The notes under the pieces were generated by a model. It saw nothing but the letters and a program-made list of their open reading frames with translations. It had not been told where the DNA came from and did no database searches. Below are positions 34,591-42,541 of a DNA stretch of 54,932 nt, piece by piece. How positions within the stretch are numbered: the stretch's first letter is position 1; each line of letters begins with the position of its first letter. The DNA comes from JBPOHE01 sp052035915 (GTDB lineage: Bacteria > Pseudomonadota > Gammaproteobacteria > Chromatiales > Chromatiaceae), in NCBI GenBank assembly GCA_052035915.1, contig JBPOHE010000074.1, forward strand, positions 1-54,932, read 5' to 3'. The position numbers and the translations under genes were made by a program.

Positions 34591-35319
34591 TCAGTCGGCG
34601 GCCTCGAGTTCGCCGCGAACAAATGCCCGCAAGTTATCGATCGTGGCAAATTTGCGTTCCGCCAGCGATTGGCGCTGTGGTTGCCGTCCCTGCGAAGTAG
34701 CGGCGGTTATGTTGCCCTGGGCGTCCAGCACCTTGGGATCTGTTTCCCTGGTGTAAGTATCGCTTCGGCTCGCCGTCTGGGCGACAGGCAACGTCAAGGT
34801 GTCATTCATCACCTTCAAGCGCAGACCGCGTTGTAGTTTGTTCTGCTCGCTGAGTTCCAAAGGCTCACCATCATAAGAAACAAGCACCTCTTGTTTCGCG
34901 GTATCGATCGACACCTCATGGACAGCGAATATACCCTGCCCCCAACCCACGGTCGGTACGGCATAATTGTTATCCGACAACAGGAAGAGAACATAACGCT
35001 GACCAACCTTGAGAGTGGGTACCCCCATTACACCGTAACTCTGACCAGCGTATTGACCGCCGGCAAAACTGATGGCTTTGTTCGGTCGTTGCCAGGGGCC
35101 GTGCAGGGTTTCTTCCACCTTGATCGCATAATCGGTCCAGATCATGTTGCCCTTGGCGTTGGTCCGGGTCGAGACCTTGGTCACGGTACCGAGGAGGATG
35201 GTTTGCGCTTTGTCATACAGCTTCGACAAGGAAAGCCGCTGCACTTTTACCGCCAGCGAAGGTGTAGAAAAAAGCAGGGAGCCCAGGACCAACACTCCGA
35301 TTGCCACGAACTTACGCAT
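34591..35319 (-). CDS. Secreted protein paired with the metalloprotease, unknown function
   Basis: The 242-residue product has a signal peptide (MRKFVAIGVLVLGSLLFSTPSLA). The mature part begins KVQRLSLSKLYDKAQTILLGTVTKVSTR and continues with a beta-rich domain (TDYAIKVEETLHG, GQRYVLFLLSDN), a pattern found in small secreted proteins encoded next to matrixin-like proteases. The C-terminal 70 residues are polar and probably flexible. AAGGAG lies 9 bases before the ATG. It is followed 38 bases later by the protease gene, so a joint role, such as inhibitor, chaperone or co-secreted factor, is inferred. No named domain is recognised. Confidence 0.7.
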   Translation of the reverse strand: MRKFVAIGVLVLGSLLFSTPSLAVKVQRLSLSKLYDKAQTILLGTVTKVSTRTNAKGNMIWTDYAIKVEETLHGPWQRPNKAISFAGGQYAGQSYGVMGVPTLKVGQRYVLFLLSDNNYAVPTVGWGQGIFAVHEVSIDTAKQEVLVSYDGEPLELSEQNKLQRGLRLKVMNDTLTLPVAQTASRSDTYTRETDPKVLDAQGNITAATSQGRQPQRQSLAERKFATIDNLRAFVRGELEAAD

Positions 35320-35959
35320 AGTACAATGCTCCTTAGACAGTATTTACAACTATCGCCAATCTTCGTTGGGTCGGCCAGCCGCCTAGAGCCGTGCGACATC
35401 GAAAGGCAACAGGGCAAGCTCGGCTTCAACCCGGAAACTGGCGGATATTTTTCTTCGAGGCTTTTCCTGAACCCATTCTTGTCAATCCAAGCCAGGGTCG
35501 GCACCGCCAACCGTTATTATTTCGTTCCCGCTTTCTCCTTGTTTCAGCCGATATGGAATATCTCAAGGATCGGCGTCTGTCAGTGACCAGGGTCTAGAAA
35601 ATGACCTTGGACAATCCCCGCCGGTTTCGGTACCTCCTATGCGCTGGAGGAGGGCCATCTCCGACTCAACCTATAACCCTGCCAGCCTGTAATCCCTGCC
35701 GGAGAATGGCTGTCTGCCTAATGGAACCGGCTTGGTTCTGAAACGATGCCATTATGGCATGAAGCCTATGTTTAGGCGATTTCCGCTAAGGGTGCCGGTC
35801 CCGGCGTCTGCACACCGGGACAGAAAAGACAGCTCGTCCGAATGGATCTGGACGAGGTGCGATCTCGGACCTCAGGTTTACATAACAAAAGTAAAATTCC
35901 TTCCCTGCCGATTCTCTCCAACCTATTGTGCCTTGTCTCCAAACTCCGCGGGCCAGATC
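35320..35959. other. Non-coding region with a perfect 15-base palindrome upstream of fsr
   Basis: No gene is supported across 640 bases. ATGCCAT-T-ATGGCAT at 35746-35760 is a perfect dyad that could be a regulator site for the exporter gene 200 bases on. A longer in-frame extension of the exporter through this region has no family likeness. Confidence 0.4.
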
Positions 35960-37147
35960 ATGCACGACCGTACCAGCTTTCGCGTTTTGGGCGCCATCAG
36001 CTTCAGCCATTTCCTCAACGACACCATGCAGTCGCTGATGATCGCCATCTACCCTCTGTTCAAGTCCGGGTTTCAGCTAAGCTTTGCCCAGATCGGTCTG
36101 ATCACCCTCGCCTTTCAGTTCACTTCATCCTTGTTGCAGCCACTGGTCGGGGCCTATACCGACCGCCATCCCAAACCTTTTTCCCTGGCCGCGGGGATGA
36201 GCTGTACCCTGCTCGGGTTGATCGGGCTCGGACAGGCATCGAGTTTCACCATGCTGCTCCTCTCGGCGGCGATGGTGGGAACCGGGTCGGCGATCTTTCA
36301 CCCCGAGGCGTCGCGGGTGGCGCGCATGGCCTCGGGTGGACGACATGGCCTGGCGCAGTCGATCTTTCAGGTGGGTGGTAACGCCGGGGCGGCCTGCGGC
36401 CCGCTGCTCGCCGCCTGGATCGTGCTGCCCCATGGTCAGGCCAGTATCGCCTTGTTCTCCCTGATCGCGCTGTTGGCCATGATCGTGCTGACGTCCGTGG
36501 GAGTCTGGTATCGTCGCCAGCACCGCCAGCCTCTACCTACCGCCACTTCCCAGGAGCCATCCCTACCCCGGCGCCGGGTAGTTACCAGCCTGGGGGTGTT
36601 GTTGGCGTTGATCTTCTCCAAGTTCTTCTATCTCGCCAGTATCAACAGCTTTCTGATCTTTTACCTGATGCACCGCTACGCCATCGCCCCCCAGGAGGCG
36701 CAATATCACCTGTTTTATTTCCTGTTCGCGGTGGCTGCCGGCACCCTGCTCGGTGGCCCCATCGGCGACCGCATCGGACGGCGCCAAGTGATCTGGGTCT
36801 CCATCCTCGGCGTCGCCCCCTTCACGCTGGCCCTGCCCCATGTCGGGCTGGAGATGTCGGCGGCTGTGACCATGGTGATTGGCTTCCTGCTTGCCTCGGC
36901 CTTTCCGGCCATGGTGGTCTACGCCCAGGAGCTGATCCCTGGGCGCGTCGGCACGATCTCCGGACTCTTCTTTGGACTCGCCTTCGGCTTGGCCGGGATC
37001 GGGGCGGCGGTGCTGGGGTCGTTGACGGACCTCTGGGGGATTGAGCGGGTTTACCAGCTCTGCGCCTTCCTTCCGCTCCTCGGGCTGCTGGCGGTGTTTC
37101 TGCCCGATCTGCGGGAAAGGGCAGCGAGACCGGTCCGAGGGTCATAG
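35960..37147 (+). CDS. fsr: MFS exporter, fosmidomycin-resistance (Fsr) type
   Basis: The 395-residue protein has about twelve membrane helices. The start MHDRTSFRVLGAISFSHFLND and the DRHPKP loop between helices 2 and 3 match the Fsr branch of the major facilitator superfamily; GDRIGRR is the matching loop in the second half. The family exports fosmidomycin and related compounds, and other members serve uncharacterised drugs or metabolites. The start at 35960 is chosen because upstream codons lack similarity and the protein then begins at the usual Fsr N-terminus. Specificity is not proven by sequence. Confidence 0.85.
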   Translation: MHDRTSFRVLGAISFSHFLNDTMQSLMIAIYPLFKSGFQLSFAQIGLITLAFQFTSSLLQPLVGAYTDRHPKPFSLAAGMSCTLLGLIGLGQASSFTMLLLSAAMVGTGSAIFHPEASRVARMASGGRHGLAQSIFQVGGNAGAACGPLLAAWIVLPHGQASIALFSLIALLAMIVLTSVGVWYRRQHRQPLPTATSQEPSLPRRRVVTSLGVLLALIFSKFFYLASINSFLIFYLMHRYAIAPQEAQYHLFYFLFAVAAGTLLGGPIGDRIGRRQVIWVSILGVAPFTLALPHVGLEMSAAVTMVIGFLLASAFPAMVVYAQELIPGRVGTISGLFFGLAFGLAGIGAAVLGSLTDLWGIERVYQLCAFLPLLGLLAVFLPDLRERAARPVRGS

Positions 37148-37291
37148 CGACCCCGGTGATGCGCCATCAACGGCCGGAGGCGGGCTGGCCCCTCCTCCGC
37201 TTCGCCATTCTGAACTGTTCAGGAAGACTTTGAGATTGGCTACGAGATAGAGGAGTAGCGTCTCGGTTCATCCATCTACCTGCCATGGCGT

Positions 37292-37412
37292 TCCCGGGCA
37301 CGGGCCGTTTGGTCTGGCTTATCGTTCTGTTATGGAGAACGATACCTCTTTGTAGGCCGAATTGTTCTCGAAAAAAGAACAAAAAGGCGCCATTTCAGCC
37401 CAGGCCCGGAAC
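37292..37412 (-). repeat. GTTCTC double-palindrome element, copy 5
   Basis: Ends TCCCGGGC (37292-37299) and GGCCCGGAA (37403-37411). Inner palindromes are at 37324-37340 (GTTCTG-TTATG-GAGAAC) and 37364-37380 (GTTCTC-GAAAA-AAGAAC), 40 bp start to start. Arm sequences show it is inverted relative to copies 3, 4, 6 and 8. It lies between fsr and infA. Confidence 0.86.
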
Positions 37413-37509
37413 AGGGTCAAGTGCGAAAGAGATTCCTCTTCGGCCCAGACCGGCCTCTCCGCCGCGAGACACGGGCCTCTAACCGCCCGGCAATAGGTTA
37501 TCCGCTCTG

Positions 37510-37518
37510 TGGTACAAT
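37510..37518 (+). promoter_or_regulatory. Extended -10 promoter of infA
   Basis: TGG-TACAAT is an extended -10 box, 45 bases before the infA ATG; no good -35 is seen. The leader then contains CTGCCG (37519-37524) able to pair with CGGCAG (37535-37540). Confidence 0.5.
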
Positions 37519-37562
37519 CTGCCGCCGAATTTTCGGCAGAAAAGTAATGTTATGAGGCGATA

Positions 37563-37781
37563 ATGGCGAAAGAAGAATATATCGAGATGGACGGCACCGT
37601 TATCGAGACGTTGCCCAATACCATGTTCCGGGTCAAACTCGAAAACGGCCATGTGGTCATTGCCCACATCTCCGGCAAGATGAGAAAGCACTATATCCGT
37701 ATCCTGACCGGCGACAAGGTCACCGTCCAGCTTACCCCCTACGACCTCACCAAAGGGCGCATCAGCTACCGGGCGCGCTGA
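37563..37781 (+). CDS. infA: Translation initiation factor IF-1
   Basis: The 72-residue protein is a single S1/OB-fold domain and matches IF-1 end to end: MAKEEYIEMDGTVIETLPN, FRVKLENGHVVIAHISGKMRK and RILTGDKVTVQLTPYDL. It binds the ribosomal A site during initiation with IF-2 and IF-3. The gene is monocistronic here, and its stop is only 6 bases from the stop of convergent clpA, so the two transcripts must overlap or share a terminator. The neighbourhood infA/clpA/clpS/cspD is a conserved gammaproteobacterial arrangement. Confidence 0.97.
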   Translation: MAKEEYIEMDGTVIETLPNTMFRVKLENGHVVIAHISGKMRKHYIRILTGDKVTVQLTPYDLTKGRISYRAR

Positions 37782-37787
37782 GCCGAC

Positions 37788-40052
37788 TCAGCCCTGGGTC
37801 TTCTCGCGGATATCGAACACCAATCCCTGCTCGTTCGCGTCGATCCGCACCAGTCCTCCGTTTGTCAGCTTGCCGAACAAGAGTTCGTTGGCCAAGGGCT
37901 TCTTGATATGCTCCTGGATGATCCGGGCCATGGGGCGTGCGCCCATCCTGGCATCGTAGCCATGTTCGGCCAGCCATTGCCTCGCCCCGATCTCGACGCT
38001 CAAGGTCACCTTCTTGGCCTCGAGCTGGACTTCCAGCTCAAACAGGAACTTATCGACCACATGGGCGATCGTCTCCGGCAATAGGGTCTTGAACTGGATG
38101 ATGCCGTCGAGGCGGTTGCGAAACTCGGGGGAAAACATCCGCTTCAGCGCCTCGATACCGTCCGTGGAATGGTCCTGGGTGGTGAAGCCGATGGAGGCCC
38201 GACTCATCTCCTCGGCGCCGGCATTGGTGGTCATGATGAGGATGATGTTGCGGAAATCCGCCTTGCGTCCGTTGTTGTCGGTCAGGGTACCGTGATCCAT
38301 GACTTGCAGCAGCAGGTTGAACACGTCCGGATGGGCCTTTTCGATCTCATCGAGAAGCAACACCGCGTGAGGATGTTTGTTGATCTCCTCGGTAAGCAGG
38401 CCACCCTGATCGAAGCCCACATAACCGGGCGGGGCGCCGATCAGGCGGGAAACGGTATGCCGCTCCATGTACTCGGACATATCGAAGCGGATGAGTTCGA
38501 TGCCCATGATCCGGGCCAACTGACGGGTTACTTCGGTCTTACCCACCCCGGTGGGACCGGTAAAGAGGAAGGAGCCGATGGGTTTTTCCTCGGCGCCCAG
38601 ACCGGAGCGGTTCATGCGGATGGCCGCCACCAGGGCGTCGATGGCCTCGTCCTGACCGAAGACCACCAAACGCAGATCCCGATCCAGACGCTGTAGGGCC
38701 TCGGTATCCGAGATCGAGACCCGCTTCGGCGGGATACGCGCCATCTTGGCGATGATCTTCTCCACGTCCGTCACGCCGATGACCTTGCGTCGTTTGGCGG
38801 CGGGTTGTAACTGCACATGGGCCCCGGCCTCGTCGATGACGTCGATGGCCTTGTCCGGCAGGTGCCGATCGTTGATGTACTTGGCCGAGAGTTCCGCCGC
38901 GCTGCGTAAGGCCGACTCGGCATAGCGCACCTGATGGTGTTCCTCGAATTTGGATTTGAGACCCCTGAGGATCTCGAAGGTCTCCTCGACTGAGGGTTCC
39001 TCGATGTCGATCTTCTGGAACCTGCGGGCGAGGGCGCGATCCTTTTCAAAAATCCCCCGGAATTCCTGGTAGGTGGTCGAGCCGATACAACGCAGCTCGC
39101 CTGAGGCCAGCACGGGTTTGATCAGGTTGGAGGCGTCCATGACTCCGCCCGAGGCGGCGCCGGCACCGATGACGGTATGGATCTCGTCGATAAAGAGGAT
39201 GGCGTTGGCTTCGCTCTTGAGCTGGTTGAGGATCGCTTTCAGACGCTTCTCGAAATCGCCCCGGTACTTGGTTCCCGCCACCAGACCGCCCATATCCAAC
39301 GCATAGATAGTGCATTTGGAGAGAATCTCCGGCACCTCCCTGTCAACGATCATCTTGGCCAGTCCTTCGGCGATGGCGGTCTTGCCGACCCCCGCCTCGC
39401 CCACCAGCAAGGGATTGTTCTTGCGACGTCGACAGAGGATCTGCAGCGTGCGCTCGATCTCGGCGCGACGCCCGATGAGGGGATCGATCTTGCCCTGACG
39501 GGCGAGTTCGTTGAGGTTGGAGGCGAAACTTTCCAGCGGACTCTTGCCCGGGGATTCGCCGCCATCCTCCTCCTGGGAGGGACCGGGAGACTGGACGCCG
39601 GGTTCTTCATCCTGGCCACCCACCTTGGAGATCCCATGGGAGATGAAATTGACCACATCCAGGCGGGCGATATCCTGCTGCTGCAACAGGTAGACGGCGT
39701 GGGATTCCTGTTCGCTGAACATGGCCACCAGGACATTGGCCCCGGTGACCTCTTTTCGGCCGGCGGACTGCACATGAAAGACGGCCCGTTGCAGTACCCG
39801 CTGGAACCCCAGGGTGGGCTGGGTCTCGCGATTATCCCCAACGGCGATGATGGGAGTCGTTTCCTCGATGAAGGTATCGATCTCCCGCCGTAACCGATCC
39901 GTATCGGCCCCACAGGCACGCAACACCTGTAACGCCGATGGATTGTCGAGCAACGCCAACAGGAGATGCTCGACGGTCATGAATTCGTGTCGCTTTTCGC
40001 GTGCGCGCTTGAACGCCTGATTGAGCGTGAACTCGAGGTCTTTGCTCAGCAT
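37788..40052 (-). CDS. clpA: ATP-dependent Clp protease ATPase subunit ClpA
   Basis: The 754-residue protein has the N-domain (MLSKDLEFTLNQAFKRAREKRHEFMTVEHLL), a first AAA module with GEAGVGKTAIAEG and a Walker B ending in FIDEIHTVIGAG, and a second with GPTGVGKTEVTRQLA and LLLDEIEKAHPDV; the HPxxxN ClpP-docking loop class features are as in ClpA. It unfolds substrates for ClpP; ClpS, encoded upstream, redirects it to N-degron substrates. The ATG at 40052 has AGGA upstream; an earlier in-frame start is not needed. The gene follows clpS by 84 bases. Confidence 0.96.
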   Translation of the reverse strand: MLSKDLEFTLNQAFKRAREKRHEFMTVEHLLLALLDNPSALQVLRACGADTDRLRREIDTFIEETTPIIAVGDNRETQPTLGFQRVLQRAVFHVQSAGRKEVTGANVLVAMFSEQESHAVYLLQQQDIARLDVVNFISHGISKVGGQDEEPGVQSPGPSQEEDGGESPGKSPLESFASNLNELARQGKIDPLIGRRAEIERTLQILCRRRKNNPLLVGEAGVGKTAIAEGLAKMIVDREVPEILSKCTIYALDMGGLVAGTKYRGDFEKRLKAILNQLKSEANAILFIDEIHTVIGAGAASGGVMDASNLIKPVLASGELRCIGSTTYQEFRGIFEKDRALARRFQKIDIEEPSVEETFEILRGLKSKFEEHHQVRYAESALRSAAELSAKYINDRHLPDKAIDVIDEAGAHVQLQPAAKRRKVIGVTDVEKIIAKMARIPPKRVSISDTEALQRLDRDLRLVVFGQDEAIDALVAAIRMNRSGLGAEEKPIGSFLFTGPTGVGKTEVTRQLARIMGIELIRFDMSEYMERHTVSRLIGAPPGYVGFDQGGLLTEEINKHPHAVLLLDEIEKAHPDVFNLLLQVMDHGTLTDNNGRKADFRNIILIMTTNAGAEEMSRASIGFTTQDHSTDGIEALKRMFSPEFRNRLDGIIQFKTLLPETIAHVVDKFLFELEVQLEAKKVTLSVEIGARQWLAEHGYDARMGARPMARIIQEHIKKPLANELLFGKLTNGGLVRIDANEQGLVFDIREKTQG

Positions 40053-40136
40053 AGATTCCTGCCCCACCAACAGCCGCCGACCAACATAGAACTTACACCA
40101 AGATTCGCCTGGACTTGCATACCAAAAACCGTCCGC

Positions 40137-40460
40137 TCATGCCTCCTCCATGGTGCAGAGCAGCGGATGCTGGTGACTGCGCGAAAACTCATTGACCTGG
40201 TAGACCTTGGTTTCTGCCACATCACGGGCATAGACCCCACAAATCCCCACCCCTCGGGTATGCACATGCAGCATAATCTGGGTGGCCTTGGGACGGTCCA
40301 TACCGAAAAAAATCTCCAATACATGGACGACAAATTCCATGGGGGTGTAGTCGTCGTTCAACAAGATCACCTTGTAGAGGGGCGGGCGTTTGAGCTTCGG
40401 TTTGGCCTCCTGGGTCACAACGCCGAAGTCGTCCGCCGGGATGTGGTTCTCTTCTGCCAT
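40137..40460 (-). CDS. clpS: ClpA adaptor protein ClpS
   Basis: The 107-residue protein has a flexible N-terminal tail and the ClpS core: LYKVILLNDDYTPMEFVVHVL, with N-D-D-Y-T and M forming the N-degron pocket, followed by FGMDRPKATQIMLHVHTRGVGICGVY. It binds the ClpA N-domain and delivers proteins with Leu, Phe, Tyr or Trp at the N-terminus. The MAEENHIP start removes 26 upstream codons without similarity. It is divergent from cspD. Confidence 0.96.
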   Translation of the reverse strand: MAEENHIPADDFGVVTQEAKPKLKRPPLYKVILLNDDYTPMEFVVHVLEIFFGMDRPKATQIMLHVHTRGVGICGVYARDVAETKVYQVNEFSRSHQHPLLCTMEEA

Positions 40461-40660
40461 AGTCGTGATTCTAGACCAAGTCTTGTGTTGCCAGGAGACG
40501 GGCCTCATGCCTTCGCCCCGATGCCATCTCCTTAACACCGGCGGCTCTTTGCCCTCTTTCCCCTGGACGGATTCGGCTCCCTGACCCGCCCCCGGCCCGC
40601 CTACCCCACCCTCCCGGCGGCCTGGAGCCGTCCTATTGATGAGGGTCGCACCCTCGATTA

Positions 40661-40688
40661 TTGACCCAATTTATTTTCGCCTTATACT
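40661..40688 (+). promoter_or_regulatory. Sigma-70 promoter of cspD
   Basis: TTGACC, 16 bases, TATACT: close to consensus in both boxes. The start point would be near 40695, giving a leader of about 110 bases with a small stem CCGGG (40710-40714) / CCCGG (40725-40729). Confidence 0.6.
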
Positions 40689-40806
40689 TTTTTATGGGGA
40701 TCGTTTGTTCCGGGAACCTACCAACCCGGCAGGCGGATGATTGAAATAAAACGATAAGACTCCCCAAACTGCATTGATGTTCCAACAAATGGAGGAGTAA
40801 AAGATT

Positions 40807-41013
40807 ATGACGACTGGTGTGGTCAAGTGGTTCAACAACGCCAAAGGCTATGGCTTTGTAACGCCGGACGGGACCGATCAAGACGTTTTCATCCACTTTT
40901 CAGCGATCAACATGGACGGCTACAAAACCCTGCGCGAGGGACAGAAGGTTGAATTCGAAATCAACCGCGGCCCCAAGGGTTGGCACGCCAGCAATCTGCT
41001 GCGTGTGAACTGA
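40807..41013 (+). CDS. cspD: Cold-shock domain protein CspD
   Basis: The 68-residue protein is a single cold-shock OB fold with RNP1 KGYGFV and RNP2 VFIHF. The second half (INMDGYKTLREGQKVEFEINRGPKGWHAS) is closer to CspD than to CspA, and CspD is encoded beside clpS-clpA in other gammaproteobacteria as well. CspD binds single-stranded nucleic acid and inhibits replication in stationary phase or under starvation. GGAGGAG lies before the ATG. A long leader suggests post-transcriptional control. Confidence 0.9.
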   Translation: MTTGVVKWFNNAKGYGFVTPDGTDQDVFIHFSAINMDGYKTLREGQKVEFEINRGPKGWHASNLLRVN

Positions 41014-41069
41014 TCAGCCTCAGTCATCCGCTCGACCGGGAGTCCGGCTCAATCCCCAGGCTCCAGGTC

Positions 41070-41091
41070 GGGCGTGCCCCTCCGGACGCCC
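41070..41091. terminator. Weak hairpin between cspD and icd
   Basis: GGGCGT pairs with ACGCCC around a 10-base loop in the 174-base gap between these convergent genes. No T run follows. Further on, AGGGTATGAAGGCTC (41144-41158) is identical to 24578-24592 in the left flank of repeat copy 3. Confidence 0.35.
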
Positions 41092-41187
41092 TACCCCCCT
41101 TGTCGCACCCGGCTCCAATCTTTCCAGCGAGCCCCCATCCCACAGGGTATGAAGGCTCGCGGAATATCCATCAGACCGGCTCAGGGC

Positions 41188-42444
41188 TTACATCTGGCTG
41201 ATGACGGCATCCCCGAATCCTGAACAAGACAACAGGGTGGCCCCCTCCATGAGGCGCTCGAAGTCATAGGTCACGGTCTTCGCCTGGATGGCCCCCGACA
41301 TCCCTTTCACCACCAGATCCGCGGCCTCCCGCCAACCCAGATGACGCAGCATCATCTCCGCCGAAAGGATCAATGAGCCCGGGTTCACCTTGTCCAACCC
41401 AGCATACTTGGGAGCGGTGCCATGGGTCGCCTCGAACATGGCGACGCTATCCGAGAGATTGGCTCCCGGGGCGATGCCGATGCCGCCGACCTGGGCGGCC
41501 AGGGCGTCGGAGATGTAGTCACCGTTGAGGTTGAGTGTCGCGATCACATCGTATTCGGCTGGGCGCAACAGGATCTGCTGGAGGAAGGCGTCCGCGATGA
41601 CGTCCTTGACGACGATTTGGCGTCCGGTGCGCGGATTGGTATAGGCACACCAGGGACCGCCGTCCAGTTCCCGGGCACCGAACTCCTCCTTGGCGAGTTC
41701 GTAGCCCCAACTCTTGAAGGCCCCCTCGGTGAACTTCATGATGTTCCCCTTATGCACCAGGGTGACGGACTTGCGATCGTTGTCGATGGCGTACTGGAGC
41801 GCCCGGCGCACCAGGCGCTTGCTGCCTTCGCTGGAGACGGGTTTGATGCCGATACCGGAGGTGGCCGGGAAACGGATCTTCTTCACCCCCATCTCTTCCT
41901 GCAGGAAGCGGATCACCTTGGCCGCCTCGGCTGTCCCCGAGGCCCATTCGATCCCCGCATAGATGTCTTCGGAATTCTCCCGGAAGATAACCATGTCGGT
42001 GAGTTCGGGATTCTTCACCGGACTGGGGGTGCCCGAGTAGTAACGCACCGGACGCAGGCAGAGATAAAGATCCAGTTCCTGCCGCAATGCCACATTCAGG
42101 GAACGGATACCGCCGCCTACCGGTGTGGTGAGCGGCCCCTTGATGGAAACCACGAACTCCTTGACCGCTTCCAGGGTCTCCGTCGGCAACCAGATCTCCT
42201 CGTTATAGACCCGGTTGGCTTTTTCTCCGGCATAGACCTCCATCCAAACGATGCTCCGCTCCCCGCCGTAAGCCTTGTCCACCGCCGCGTCTATGACCTT
42301 GCACATGACCGGGGTGATATCCACCCCGATGCCATCCCCCTCCATGAAGGGGATGATGGGATGGGCGGGAACATCCAGACTGAAATCCGCCTTCACTGTG
42401 ATCTTTTCGCCCGTATCGGGAACATGAATCTTTGAATAAGACAT
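41188..42444 (-). CDS. icd: NADP-dependent isocitrate dehydrogenase
   Basis: The 418-residue enzyme oxidises isocitrate to 2-oxoglutarate in the TCA cycle. The substrate and phosphorylation-site segment GGGIRSLNVALRQELDL is intact, as are the metal-binding region near NGDYISDALAAQVGG and the NADP-specific HGTAPKYAGLDKVNPGS. The length and sequence fit the homodimeric enterobacterial type. The MSYSKIHVPDTG start is preceded by a GGAGGAGG tract. The serine in SLN suggests control by IDH kinase/phosphatase is possible, though aceK is not in view. The insertion sequence begins about 100 bases upstream of its start. Confidence 0.96.
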   Translation of the reverse strand: MSYSKIHVPDTGEKITVKADFSLDVPAHPIIPFMEGDGIGVDITPVMCKVIDAAVDKAYGGERSIVWMEVYAGEKANRVYNEEIWLPTETLEAVKEFVVSIKGPLTTPVGGGIRSLNVALRQELDLYLCLRPVRYYSGTPSPVKNPELTDMVIFRENSEDIYAGIEWASGTAEAAKVIRFLQEEMGVKKIRFPATSGIGIKPVSSEGSKRLVRRALQYAIDNDRKSVTLVHKGNIMKFTEGAFKSWGYELAKEEFGARELDGGPWCAYTNPRTGRQIVVKDVIADAFLQQILLRPAEYDVIATLNLNGDYISDALAAQVGGIGIAPGANLSDSVAMFEATHGTAPKYAGLDKVNPGSLILSAEMMLRHLGWREAADLVVKGMSGAIQAKTVTYDFERLMEGATLLSCSGFGDAVISQM

Positions 42445-42541
42445 AGGGTTGTGCCTCCTCCTCCAAACTCTTATCGGTGTCATAAAGCGAGCTGATTCTA
42501 GCATATTTGCCCTTTCGGCCCCGCTGGACCGGGGCTGGCTT

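Noticed and set aside
35732..35959. N-terminal extension of the Fsr exporter by 76 codons
   Set aside because: The extension is Arg/Pro-rich, has no membrane or family features and crosses a palindromic site; the ATG at 35960 gives the standard N-terminus.
41422..42435. Plus-strand frame of 337 codons
   Set aside because: Antisense of icd.
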